A stretch of DNA of 64,000 nt, taken from the NCBI GenBank assembly GCA_039821555.1, contig JBCBNX010000004.1, positions 326,616-390,615 of the forward strand, in the 5' to 3' direction. Numbering within the stretch: position 1 is the first letter of the stretch; the number at the start of each line of letters is the position of its first letter. This DNA is from Bacteroidota bacterium (lineage in GTDB: Bacteria > Bacteroidota > Rhodothermia > Rhodothermales > Rubricoccaceae). Below, in pieces: positions 41,579 through 50,475 of this stretch. The notes beneath the pieces were generated by a model. It worked only from the letters and a program-made list of their open reading frames with translations. It was not told the DNA's origin and did no database searches. The position numbers were made by a program, and so were the translations under genes.

Positions 41579-42967
41579 ATGCGCGTTTCAGTCATCGGGA
41601 CCGGCTACGTCGGTCTCGTCTCCGGCACCTGCTTCTCTGAGATGGGCAACGACGTGGTCTGCGTCGACATCGACGAGGCCAAGGTCAACAAGCTCACCAA
41701 CGGCGAACTGACCATCTTTGAACCTGGGCTCGAAGTCTACTTTGAGCGCAACTTACGTGAAGATCGGCTCCACTTCACCACCGAACTCGCGCCCGCCGTC
41801 GAGCACGCAGACCTGATCTTCCTCGCGCTGCCGACGCCGCCCGGAGAAGACGGCTCCGCCGACCTGCGCTACGTCCTCGGCGTAGCCAAGAACATCGGCG
41901 AGCTGCTGGCTGCCAACCCCGACTGGGGCTACAAGGTGATCGTGGACAAGAGCACCGTCCCCGTGGGCACCGCGGACCTGGTCACCGAAGCCATCGCCAA
42001 AGCCGGGGTGGAGGAAGGTGCCCGGTTCGATGTCGTCTCGAACCCTGAGTTCCTCCGCGAAGGCGTCGCCGTGGACGACTTCATGAAGCCCGAGCGTGTG
42101 GTCGTCGGGACCTCGTCGGAGAAGGCGGCCGACCTTATGACGCAGCTCTATGAGCCCTTCGTGCGCTCCGGCAACCCGATCATCATCATGGACGAGAAGT
42201 CGGCCGAGATGACGAAGTACGCCGCCAACGCGCTGCTCGCCACCAAGATCACGTTCATGAACGAAATCGCGAACGTGTGCGACCGCGTGGGCGCCGACGT
42301 CGACAAGGTGCGGCGCGGTATCGGCACCGACAGCCGTATCGGGCCGAAGTTCCTCTACGCGGGCATCGGCTTCGGCGGCTCCTGCTTCCCGAAAGACGTG
42401 CAGGCACTGGTCCGGACGGCCCAGCAGAACGACTACCCGTTTGAGATCTTGCAGGCGGTCCTCAACGTCAACAAGACGCAGCGCACGATCCTCATGCCGC
42501 GCATCGAGGAGGTGCTGGGCGATCTCCGGGGCAAGAAGATTGCCATGTGGGGCTTGGCCTTTAAGCCCAACACGGACGACGTGCGCGAGGCGTCCAGCCA
42601 CGCCATGATCCGGGCGCTGACCGCCGCCGGGGCCGACGTGGTGGCCTACGACCCCGAAGCCATCGAGACGACCCGCGCCATCCTCGGCGAAGGCGACCTC
42701 AACAACGGGTCGATCCACTACACCACGGACTCCTACGGCGCCCTCATCGGCGCCGACGTGCTCGTGATCTGCACCGAGTGGCCGGAGTTCCGCCGCCCCG
42801 ACTTCGGCCGCCTGAAGACGATGCTCAAAGCGCCCATCGTCTTTGACGGGCGCAACCTCTACGACCACGAACGGATGTCCAGCAACGGCTTCGAATACTA
42901 TTCGATCGGTCGGCCCTTCGTCGAGCCCGTCCAGGAGGTCGTCGTCGCCACGAACGGCCGGGCCTAG
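41579..42967 (+). CDS. ugd: UDP-glucose 6-dehydrogenase
   Basis: The 462-residue enzyme has the N-terminal NAD motif VSVIGTGYVGLVSGTCFSEMG, LPTPPGEDGSADLRYVLGVA, VDKSTVPVGTADLV, SNPEFLREGVAVDDFM and the catalytic C269 in GIGFGGSCFPKDVQALVR, followed by MWGLAFKPNTDDVREAS. All family-defining residues are present. It oxidises UDP-glucose to UDP-glucuronate with two NAD+. The product is the substrate of the decarboxylase encoded 54 bp downstream. The 180-bp gap before it could hold a promoter; I see no clear motif. Confidence 0.97.
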   Translation: MRVSVIGTGYVGLVSGTCFSEMGNDVVCVDIDEAKVNKLTNGELTIFEPGLEVYFERNLREDRLHFTTELAPAVEHADLIFLALPTPPGEDGSADLRYVLGVAKNIGELLAANPDWGYKVIVDKSTVPVGTADLVTEAIAKAGVEEGARFDVVSNPEFLREGVAVDDFMKPERVVVGTSSEKAADLMTQLYEPFVRSGNPIIIMDEKSAEMTKYAANALLATKITFMNEIANVCDRVGADVDKVRRGIGTDSRIGPKFLYAGIGFGGSCFPKDVQALVRTAQQNDYPFEILQAVLNVNKTQRTILMPRIEEVLGDLRGKKIAMWGLAFKPNTDDVREASSHAMIRALTAAGADVVAYDPEAIETTRAILGEGDLNNGSIHYTTDSYGALIGADVLVICTEWPEFRRPDFGRLKTMLKAPIVFDGRNLYDHERMSSNGFEYYSIGRPFVEPVQEVVVATNGRA

Positions 42968-43021
42968 GCATCCTCCTAGCTCGCTCCCGCGCCCATTGTT
43001 ACCCAGCCGCCACGCACGTTC

Positions 43022-43978
<957 letters not shown>

Positions 43979-44052
43979 GCCTGCTCTCTACGCATATCTG
44001 GTCCTGATTGCGCAGGGCCGCCCTCTCTTTCGCTCTCGCCCCACGCCCTCCC

Positions 44053-44856
44053 ATGCTCTCTGACGTTCGCCAGATCGCCGTCCAGGCCGGTCAGCGCATT
44101 CTCGATTTCTACGCTCAGGAACTCCCCGTCGACTACAAATCCGACGACTCCCCGCTGACGCACGCGGACCGTGCCTCCCACGCCTACATCGTGCAGGCGC
44201 TGCGCGCGCTCACGCCGGACATCCCGGTGCTCTCAGAAGAGTCGCCCCAAGATGAGGTAGCTGGACGCAAGGGCTGGGCGACGTTTTGGCTGGTCGACCC
44301 GCTCGACGGGACGAAGGAGTTCGTCAAGAAGACGACGGGCCAGTTCACGGTCAACATCGCGCTGATCGAGGGCAACGAGGCGACGCTCGGCGTGGTGTAC
44401 GTCCCAGTGAAGGGCGTCACCTATTTCGCCGACGCCGAGGGCGCGTTCAAGCAAGAAGGCGATGCCGTGCCGCAGCCCATCACAGCACGCTCGGTAGCGG
44501 AAGACGCCATCACAGTGGTGGCGAGCCGTGACCACGCGGGCGCCGAAGTAGCGGCCATCCTCGACCGCCTCGACGAAGCGGGCTACGCCGTCGAGTCGGC
44601 TAGCATGGGGTCCTCACTCAAGTTCTGCCTCGTTGCGGAAGGGCAGGCCGATTTCTACCCGCGCACCGTGCCGACCTTCGAGTGGGACACGGCGGCTGCG
44701 CAGGCCATCGTGGAGGCTGCCGGCGGGCGGGTAGCCACGCGCGATGGGGAGCGCCTGGTCTACAACAAGGACGACATCCGCAACCCGTCGGTCTTCGCCC
44801 TCGGTGATCCGGCGTTCGATTGGCAGCGCTTCGTCGAGCAGGAGGTGCCCAGCTAA
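44053..44856 (+). CDS. cysQ: 3'(2'),5'-bisphosphate nucleotidase CysQ
   Basis: From ATG 44053 (MLSDVRQIAVQAGQRIL) the product has 267 residues, the usual length. Inositol-monophosphatase-fold metal sites are visible: SPLTHADRASHAYI, IPVLSEESPQDE, WLVDPLDGTKEFVKKTTGQF and FEWDTAAAQAIVEAAGG. CysQ hydrolyses PAP (adenosine 3',5'-bisphosphate) to AMP, removing the toxic by-product of PAPS-dependent sulfation or sulfate reduction. The next gene is a SLC13 permease 49 bp downstream, a pairing typical of sulfate uptake and assimilation loci. Confidence 0.94.
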   Translation: MLSDVRQIAVQAGQRILDFYAQELPVDYKSDDSPLTHADRASHAYIVQALRALTPDIPVLSEESPQDEVAGRKGWATFWLVDPLDGTKEFVKKTTGQFTVNIALIEGNEATLGVVYVPVKGVTYFADAEGAFKQEGDAVPQPITARSVAEDAITVVASRDHAGAEVAAILDRLDEAGYAVESASMGSSLKFCLVAEGQADFYPRTVPTFEWDTAAAQAIVEAAGGRVATRDGERLVYNKDDIRNPSVFALGDPAFDWQRFVEQEVPS

Positions 44857-44905
44857 GCAGGCCTGTCCACGTAGCGTCTACCGCGTTCCCTAGCCCTCGC
44901 ACGGC

Positions 44906-46687
44906 ATGGCCCTCGACTGGCAGGCGTGGTACACGCTAGCCGCGCTGATCGTGATGATCGGCGCGCTTGTGCGCAACATCGCCCGCCCGGACCTCATCCT
45001 GGTGGGTACGCTAGGCCTGCTGCTCCTGGCCGATGTCGTGCCGACGGAGCAGGCGTTCGTGGGCTTCGCGAACCCGGCCGTCATCACCATTGGCGCATTG
45101 TTCGTGGTGGCGGCTGGGGTGGAGCGGACCTCCGCGATCGCCGCGGTCGACGGGATCTTGCGGCCACGGAGTGGGCGCATTAGCATTGCTATCCTGCGGC
45201 TCATGCTGCCGACGAGCCTGCTCTCCGGCATCCTGAACAACACGCCCATCGTGGCGATGCTCATCCCGCGCGTGCAGACGTGGGCGCGGCAGACAGGCAT
45301 TCCCGCCTCGAAGCTGCTCATCCCGCTCTCCTACGCGGCGATCATCGGCGGCTGGGTGACGCTCATCGGCACGTCGACGAACGTGATCGTGCACGGGCTG
45401 CTGCTCGCCGAGGGGCTGCCGGGGTTCTCCTTCTTCGACCTGACGTGGGTCGGCATTCCCGCGATGATTGTGGGGGGGCTCTACTTCGCCCTCGTCGGCC
45501 ACCGGTTCCTCCCGGATCGTACCGGCGGGGCGGCGATGGCCGAGGAACAGGCACGCAGCTACACGTTCGAGCTGCACGTGGTGCCCGACGGTGCGCTCGT
45601 GGGGAAGACGGTCGAGGCGGCGGGGCTACGCGACTTGGAGAATGCCTATCTGACCTCGATCCGACGCCGTTCCGGCGAAGGCGAGCGGAACACGACCCCG
45701 GCTCGGCCCGATACGGTCCTCCAGTCGGACGACGCGCTGCTGTTCACCGGCGATGTGGAGGCTGTTGGGCGACTGCTCGCCCAGGACGGCCTCGCGCACC
45801 CCGTCGAGCCGATTCCGCGGCCGCAGCGGCGCACGCTGCCGCTCTTTGAGGCGGTGCTTAGCCCGTCGTCGGACCTCGTCGGCAAGACGCTACGGCAGGT
45901 CGACTTCCGAAACCGCTTCGGGGGGGTCGTCCTTGCGATCCAGCGCAGCGAAGAGCCGCTCCGTGGGCGCATCGGCCGGACGCGCCTGCGGGCCGGCGAC
46001 CTCTTGCTCATCGAGTCACATTCGGGCTTTGCCTCCCAAGTGCAAGGCCGGCGCGACTTCGCCCTCATGGCATCGCTCGGGCGTCCGGTCGCCGCGGCGT
46101 CCAAGAAGGCGCCCATCGCGCTTGCCATCCTGCTCGGGTTCATCGTCATCGTCGGCTTCGGGCTGATGCCGCTGGCCACGGTGGCCGTCGCGGCGGCGCT
46201 CGGCGTGATCGTGACCGGGTGCATCAACGGCTCCCAGGCGCGCAACGCTATCGACTGGGGCGTCCTCGTGATGATCGCAGCAGCGCTCGGCATCGGGCAG
46301 GCCGTGGAGGCAACGGGCTTGGCGAACGTCGCCGCGCTCGCCATCGAATCCGTGGCGGCCGACCTCGGGGTGCTCGGGACGCTGATTTTGCTCTACGCCG
46401 TCACGAACGTGCTCGCGGAACTGGTGACCAACAAGGCGGCCGTCGCGCTCATGTTTCCGGTCGCGCTGAGCGTCGCTGCCGACCTCGGCGTCGACCCGAA
46501 GGCGTTCGCCCTCGCCATCACCATCGGATCGGCCGCCAGCTTCCTGACGCCCATCGGCTACCAGACCAATCTCATGGTGATGAGCGCCGGGCGCTACCGC
46601 TACACCGACTACACGCGCGCTGGGCTGCTACTCAGCTTCCTGATCATGGGCGTCACGGTGAGCGTGATCGCCTGGCGCTGGCTCTAG
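44906..46687 (+). CDS. SLC13/DASS family permease with two RCK_C (TrkA-C) domains
   Basis: A 593-residue transporter: N-terminal helices with SGILNNTPIVAMLIP near residue 110 and LIGTSTNVIVHGLLL near 155 (the substrate/Na+ SNT motif), two TrkA-C domains between about residues 210 and 390 (ELHVVPDGALVGKTVEAAGL and AVLSPSSDLVGKTLRQVDF), then the second membrane half with ELVTNKAAVALMFPVAL and FLTPIGYQTNLMV. This layout is that of SLC13-type sulfate or dicarboxylate permeases (CysZ-independent, SAC1-like). Being next to cysQ favours sulfate as substrate; that is inference. Confidence 0.92.
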   Translation: MALDWQAWYTLAALIVMIGALVRNIARPDLILVGTLGLLLLADVVPTEQAFVGFANPAVITIGALFVVAAGVERTSAIAAVDGILRPRSGRISIAILRLMLPTSLLSGILNNTPIVAMLIPRVQTWARQTGIPASKLLIPLSYAAIIGGWVTLIGTSTNVIVHGLLLAEGLPGFSFFDLTWVGIPAMIVGGLYFALVGHRFLPDRTGGAAMAEEQARSYTFELHVVPDGALVGKTVEAAGLRDLENAYLTSIRRRSGEGERNTTPARPDTVLQSDDALLFTGDVEAVGRLLAQDGLAHPVEPIPRPQRRTLPLFEAVLSPSSDLVGKTLRQVDFRNRFGGVVLAIQRSEEPLRGRIGRTRLRAGDLLLIESHSGFASQVQGRRDFALMASLGRPVAAASKKAPIALAILLGFIVIVGFGLMPLATVAVAAALGVIVTGCINGSQARNAIDWGVLVMIAAALGIGQAVEATGLANVAALAIESVAADLGVLGTLILLYAVTNVLAELVTNKAAVALMFPVALSVAADLGVDPKAFALAITIGSAASFLTPIGYQTNLMVMSAGRYRYTDYTRAGLLLSFLIMGVTVSVIAWRWL

Positions 46688-46795
46688 GTCGCGAGTCGTG
46701 CCTCGATAGAGACGACAGCCAGGACGAGCCGGCAACGCACAGACGACTCACGGGGCTGCTGCGTTATCCTTGTTCGTTCTTGCTGCCCACCGCCG

Positions 46796-49384
46796 ATGCC
46801 TGTCCGTCGTTTCCTGCTCCTGCTATGCGGTGTCTGTGTGGCAGGCAGTGTGGCAGCGCAGCCGACGCCGCCGCGCATCGCGCTGAACTGGCCTGACCCG
46901 GTTCCGCTTCGGCAAGCCCTCGACGAACTCGCTGAACAAGCTGGGATCGACTTGGTGTACGCGGACCGGCTGGTCGAGGGGTTCGTCACCGACGGAGGCT
47001 GGGCGGGGGACGACCCGGAGGCGGGGCTCGCAGCACTTCTCGCCGAGACGGGCCTCCGGGCCGAACGCGTGCGACGTGGCCAGTACGTCCTCATCGCGCT
47101 CCCGCCGGGCACCACCGAAGACGAAGACCCTGAGGCGTTGCGCGGCACCCTTGAAGGCTCGGTCGTCGATGCGGAGACGGGGGAGACGCTGCCCGGGGCG
47201 CATGTTTTCCTGGAAGACCTCGGCCTCGGTGCCATCACGACAGCCACGGGCGACTTTGCCGTGCCCGACCTGCCAACGGGCGAGTATCGGGTGCGCGTGT
47301 CCTACGTCGGCTACCAGACCGTGGCCCTCGCGCTAAGCGTGTTCCCCGAAAGCCCTGCGCTGCCGACTGTGATTCGGTTGCGTCCGCAGCCGTTCGAAGC
47401 CACGAGCGTGGTCGTCGAGACCGGGCTAGAGCCTGAGGCGGTGCCGGGAGCTTCCGCCGTGCGTCCCGAGGAGGCCGCGCTCCCGTCCTTCCTCGGGGAG
47501 GGCGACCTCTTTGCCGTCCTCTCGTTTCTGCCCGGCGTCGAGCGGGCGGCAGAAGCAGGAGGCGAGATGGTCGTGCGTGGCGCGGAGAGCCACTACAACC
47601 GGTACCTCCTGGACGGCGTCCCGCTCATCCACCCGTGGCACACCTTTGGCTTCTTCTCGGCCTACCAGCCCGAGGCGCTCAAGCGGGTACAGCTCTTCAA
47701 AGGCTCGCTGCCCGCGCAGTATGGCGGCGCGCTCTCATCGGTGCTCGTGGCAGAGACGAAAGACGGGCTGGGCGGGCGTCCGCGCGGGGTCGCGGCGCTA
47801 AGCCCTGTGGCGCTGCGTGCCGTCGCGGAGGTGCCGCTGGCTACTAACGTGGGGCTGACGGCCTCCGCGCGTCGGTCCTACCTCGACTTGCTCCTTGCGC
47901 CCTCGCTGCGTCCGACCGGCAACGTCGCGCTCACGCCGACCAACGCCGAGACGGAGGCGGCGACCGACTTCGGCTACGCCTTCTACGACGTGCACACGAA
48001 GCTCTCGTGGCGACCGTCGCGCTGGCACCGCCTCGCAGCGACGGTCTACGCAGGCGGCGACCGGCTCAACGCCGACGTGCCGCTCCGCGACCTCATCGAC
48101 GACCCCGGCGACCCGGACGCCGACGCGAGCGTAGGCTACCGCTGGGGCAACCTCCTGCTCTCAGGGCGCTACGACTACCTCTACGGCCGCACTTTTTTCG
48201 TCTCGACGACAGCCTACCACTCGGCCTACCGAACCCGCGAAGATGCACTGGACGAGGGCGATCCGCTCCGCACGCCGCTCCTCGACAGCGCCTACCGGGT
48301 CCGCTTCGCCGAGACGGGCCTGCGCAGCGATGTGGACTACTTCGTCTCGCTCGCGCACCAGGTCCGTGCTGGCCTGGAAGCGCGCTACCGCATCTTCGAC
48401 AGCGACCTCCGGGAGGTCGTCCGCCGAGACAGCTTGGTGGATCGAACAGCCCGGTCGAACCGGGTTACGGCGGTCGAAGCCGTCGCCTACGCCGAAGACC
48501 GGTGGCAGGTCAACCGCCGTTGGCAGCTCCGCCCTGGCATCCGGCTAGGCATCTATGGACCGGACGGCGATGTCTTTCTCAGCCCGCGATTCTACGCACG
48601 GTATGCCTGGGAGCAGCGAGGTTTCTTCGTGCAGGCTGGCCTGAGCCGGCAGGTGCAGACGCTCCATCGGTTGCGCGAACGCTACGCAGCCGGCTACGAC
48701 CTCGCAGCCAACCGCTGGCTCCCAGCCGGCGGGCGGGTCGATCCCGCGACGGGATGGCAAGTTGCCATCGGGGCGGGGTGGCGGCCCGTGCCCCGCCTGT
48801 CGCTCGCACTCGACGCCTACACCCGGTACTTCGACGATATCCTGCTGCCGCTCAACGACGCCCCACGGCCCGACCCGAGCCGCCGCCGCATCGATGCGGG
48901 CGTGCTCGTGGAAGACTACGTGGCAGGCGTGCAGCGCAGCGTCGGTGCTGAACTTGCAGTCCAGGTCGAGCAGGAGGCATGGGATCTTGGGCTGAGCTAT
49001 GCGTTGAGCCGCACCGAGGAGCGGCCCGAGGGGGGCGAGGTCTGGCAAGCTGGGCGCTACGACCTCCCACATTCTGCGCAGGTCCTGCTCCAGCGGCAGT
49101 CGGAGCGCTGGTCCGTGGCGGTAACCGGAACGGCACGCAGCGGCTTTCCCGTCGCCGAGCGCGTCGAGGCGGGACGCACCCGGCTGCCGACCTACTTGCG
49201 CCTCGACTTCGCGGCGAGCGTTCGATTCCCGTTCGCAGGCCTCCGGTGGAGTACCCAGGCACAGGTGTACAACCTCACGGCGCGTCGCAACATCGTCGAT
49301 ATCCGCCCCGATGCCAACGGGGTGCAGCGCAACGTGGTAGGGCTGGGCCTCGTCCCGATGCTGACGCTGACGGCACGGTGGTAG
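46796..49384 (+). CDS. TonB-dependent receptor with STN and carboxypeptidase-like domains
   Basis: The 862-residue protein has a signal peptide (RRFLLLLCGVCVAGSVAAQ), a secretin/TonB N-terminal (STN) domain (VPLRQALDELAEQAGIDLVY, residues ~40-105), a carboxypeptidase-like regulatory domain (LEGSVVDAETGETLPGAHVF, ~120-195), a plug (FLPGVERAAEAGGEMVVRGA; YNRYLLDGVPLIHPWHTFGF) and a 22-strand barrel ending GVQRNVVGLGLVPMLTLTAR W. STN domains couple such receptors to FecIR-type anti-sigma/sigma signalling, but no sigma/anti-sigma pair is adjacent. It imports a siderophore, vitamin or oligomer; the ligand is unknown. Single-gene unit. Confidence 0.94.
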   Translation: MPVRRFLLLLCGVCVAGSVAAQPTPPRIALNWPDPVPLRQALDELAEQAGIDLVYADRLVEGFVTDGGWAGDDPEAGLAALLAETGLRAERVRRGQYVLIALPPGTTEDEDPEALRGTLEGSVVDAETGETLPGAHVFLEDLGLGAITTATGDFAVPDLPTGEYRVRVSYVGYQTVALALSVFPESPALPTVIRLRPQPFEATSVVVETGLEPEAVPGASAVRPEEAALPSFLGEGDLFAVLSFLPGVERAAEAGGEMVVRGAESHYNRYLLDGVPLIHPWHTFGFFSAYQPEALKRVQLFKGSLPAQYGGALSSVLVAETKDGLGGRPRGVAALSPVALRAVAEVPLATNVGLTASARRSYLDLLLAPSLRPTGNVALTPTNAETEAATDFGYAFYDVHTKLSWRPSRWHRLAATVYAGGDRLNADVPLRDLIDDPGDPDADASVGYRWGNLLLSGRYDYLYGRTFFVSTTAYHSAYRTREDALDEGDPLRTPLLDSAYRVRFAETGLRSDVDYFVSLAHQVRAGLEARYRIFDSDLREVVRRDSLVDRTARSNRVTAVEAVAYAEDRWQVNRRWQLRPGIRLGIYGPDGDVFLSPRFYARYAWEQRGFFVQAGLSRQVQTLHRLRERYAAGYDLAANRWLPAGGRVDPATGWQVAIGAGWRPVPRLSLALDAYTRYFDDILLPLNDAPRPDPSRRRIDAGVLVEDYVAGVQRSVGAELAVQVEQEAWDLGLSYALSRTEERPEGGEVWQAGRYDLPHSAQVLLQRQSERWSVAVTGTARSGFPVAERVEAGRTRLPTYLRLDFAASVRFPFAGLRWSTQAQVYNLTARRNIVDIRPDANGVQRNVVGLGLVPMLTLTARW

Positions 49385-49473
49385 CGCCCCACTAGGGCGC
49401 GCGTCCGTAAACTTCTCGCGTGCGACCGCGTCCCACCGCTCCCGTTCTCATCTACATTCTCCCCCCTCGACAC

Positions 49474-50475
49474 ATGGAACTCGGACTGATTGGCCTGGGC
49501 CGCATGGGCCTCAACATGACCATCCGGATGCTGCGCGGTGGACACCGCGTCGTCGTCCACAATCGCAGCCAAGGTCCTGTCGAGACGGCACAATCCCACG
49601 GGGCTGACGCTGCGGCATCGATGGCCGACTTCGTCTCGATGCTGGATGCACCGCGCGTGGTCTGGCTCATGCTTCCCGCCGGGCAAATCACCGACGACCA
49701 CCTCACACAGCTCCACGACATCCTCGACGAGGGCGACCTGATCGTCGAGGGAGCCAACTCGCGCTACACCGACACCATCCGGCGTGCGCGGGAGGCGGCT
49801 GAGCATGGCCTCCACTTCGTCGACGCGGGCGTCTCGGGCGGCATCTGGGGCCTCGAAAACGGTTACTCGACGATGGTCGGTGGCACCGACGAGGCCGTCG
49901 CGCGGGTCGCGCCGGTGATCGAGACGCTCGCGCCGGGGGCCGACAAAGGCTGGGGCCACGTCGGGCCCGTCGGCAGCGGCCACTACGTCAAGATGGTTCA
50001 CAACGGCGTCGAATACGCGATGATGCAGGCGTTCGCCGAGGGCTTCGCGATGTTCGACAAGAAAAGCCTGATGGGCGACAACCCGGTAGACTTCGATCTG
50101 CACCAGATCGCCGAGGTCTGGCGCTACGGGTCCGTGGTGCAGTCGTGGCTGCTCGACCTGACGGCGGAGGCGCTGAAGGCGCGGCCTGGGCTGGACGCGG
50201 TCGCCCCGTACGTACCCGACTCTGGCGAGGGTCGCTGGACCGTCGAAGAGGCCATCGACCTCCGCATGCCCGTCCCGACGATTGCACAAGCGCTGTTTGA
50301 GCGCTTCCAGTCGCGCGACGAGCGGTCGTTCTCCTACCGACTCCTCTCGGCGATGCGGGGCAGCTTCGGCGGCCATGCCGTCAAGGGCATGCCCGAAGCC
50401 GGTAGCCTCAACGACGACGGCACGATCGAGATCATCCCGGGCGGCATCCAGACAGAGGGCGCCACAACGCGCTAG
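49474..50475 (+). CDS. gnd: 6-phosphogluconate dehydrogenase, short decarboxylating type
   Basis: From ATG 49474 (MELGLIGLGRMGLNMTIRM) the protein has 333 residues, matching the short (GndA/YqeC-like) type rather than the ~470-residue form. It shows NAD(P) motif GLIGLGRMGLNM, VEGANSRYTDTIRRA, FVDAGVSGGIWGLENGYSTM, the catalytic GSGHYVKMVHNGVEYAMMQA (Lys and HNG motif) and the C-terminal FSYRLLSAMRGSFGGHAV. It oxidatively decarboxylates 6-phosphogluconate to ribulose 5-phosphate. No other pentose-phosphate gene is nearby. Its stop shares the CTAG palindrome with the convergent hybrid kinase gene. Confidence 0.93.
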   Translation: MELGLIGLGRMGLNMTIRMLRGGHRVVVHNRSQGPVETAQSHGADAAASMADFVSMLDAPRVVWLMLPAGQITDDHLTQLHDILDEGDLIVEGANSRYTDTIRRAREAAEHGLHFVDAGVSGGIWGLENGYSTMVGGTDEAVARVAPVIETLAPGADKGWGHVGPVGSGHYVKMVHNGVEYAMMQAFAEGFAMFDKKSLMGDNPVDFDLHQIAEVWRYGSVVQSWLLDLTAEALKARPGLDAVAPYVPDSGEGRWTVEEAIDLRMPVPTIAQALFERFQSRDERSFSYRLLSAMRGSFGGHAVKGMPEAGSLNDDGTIEIIPGGIQTEGATTR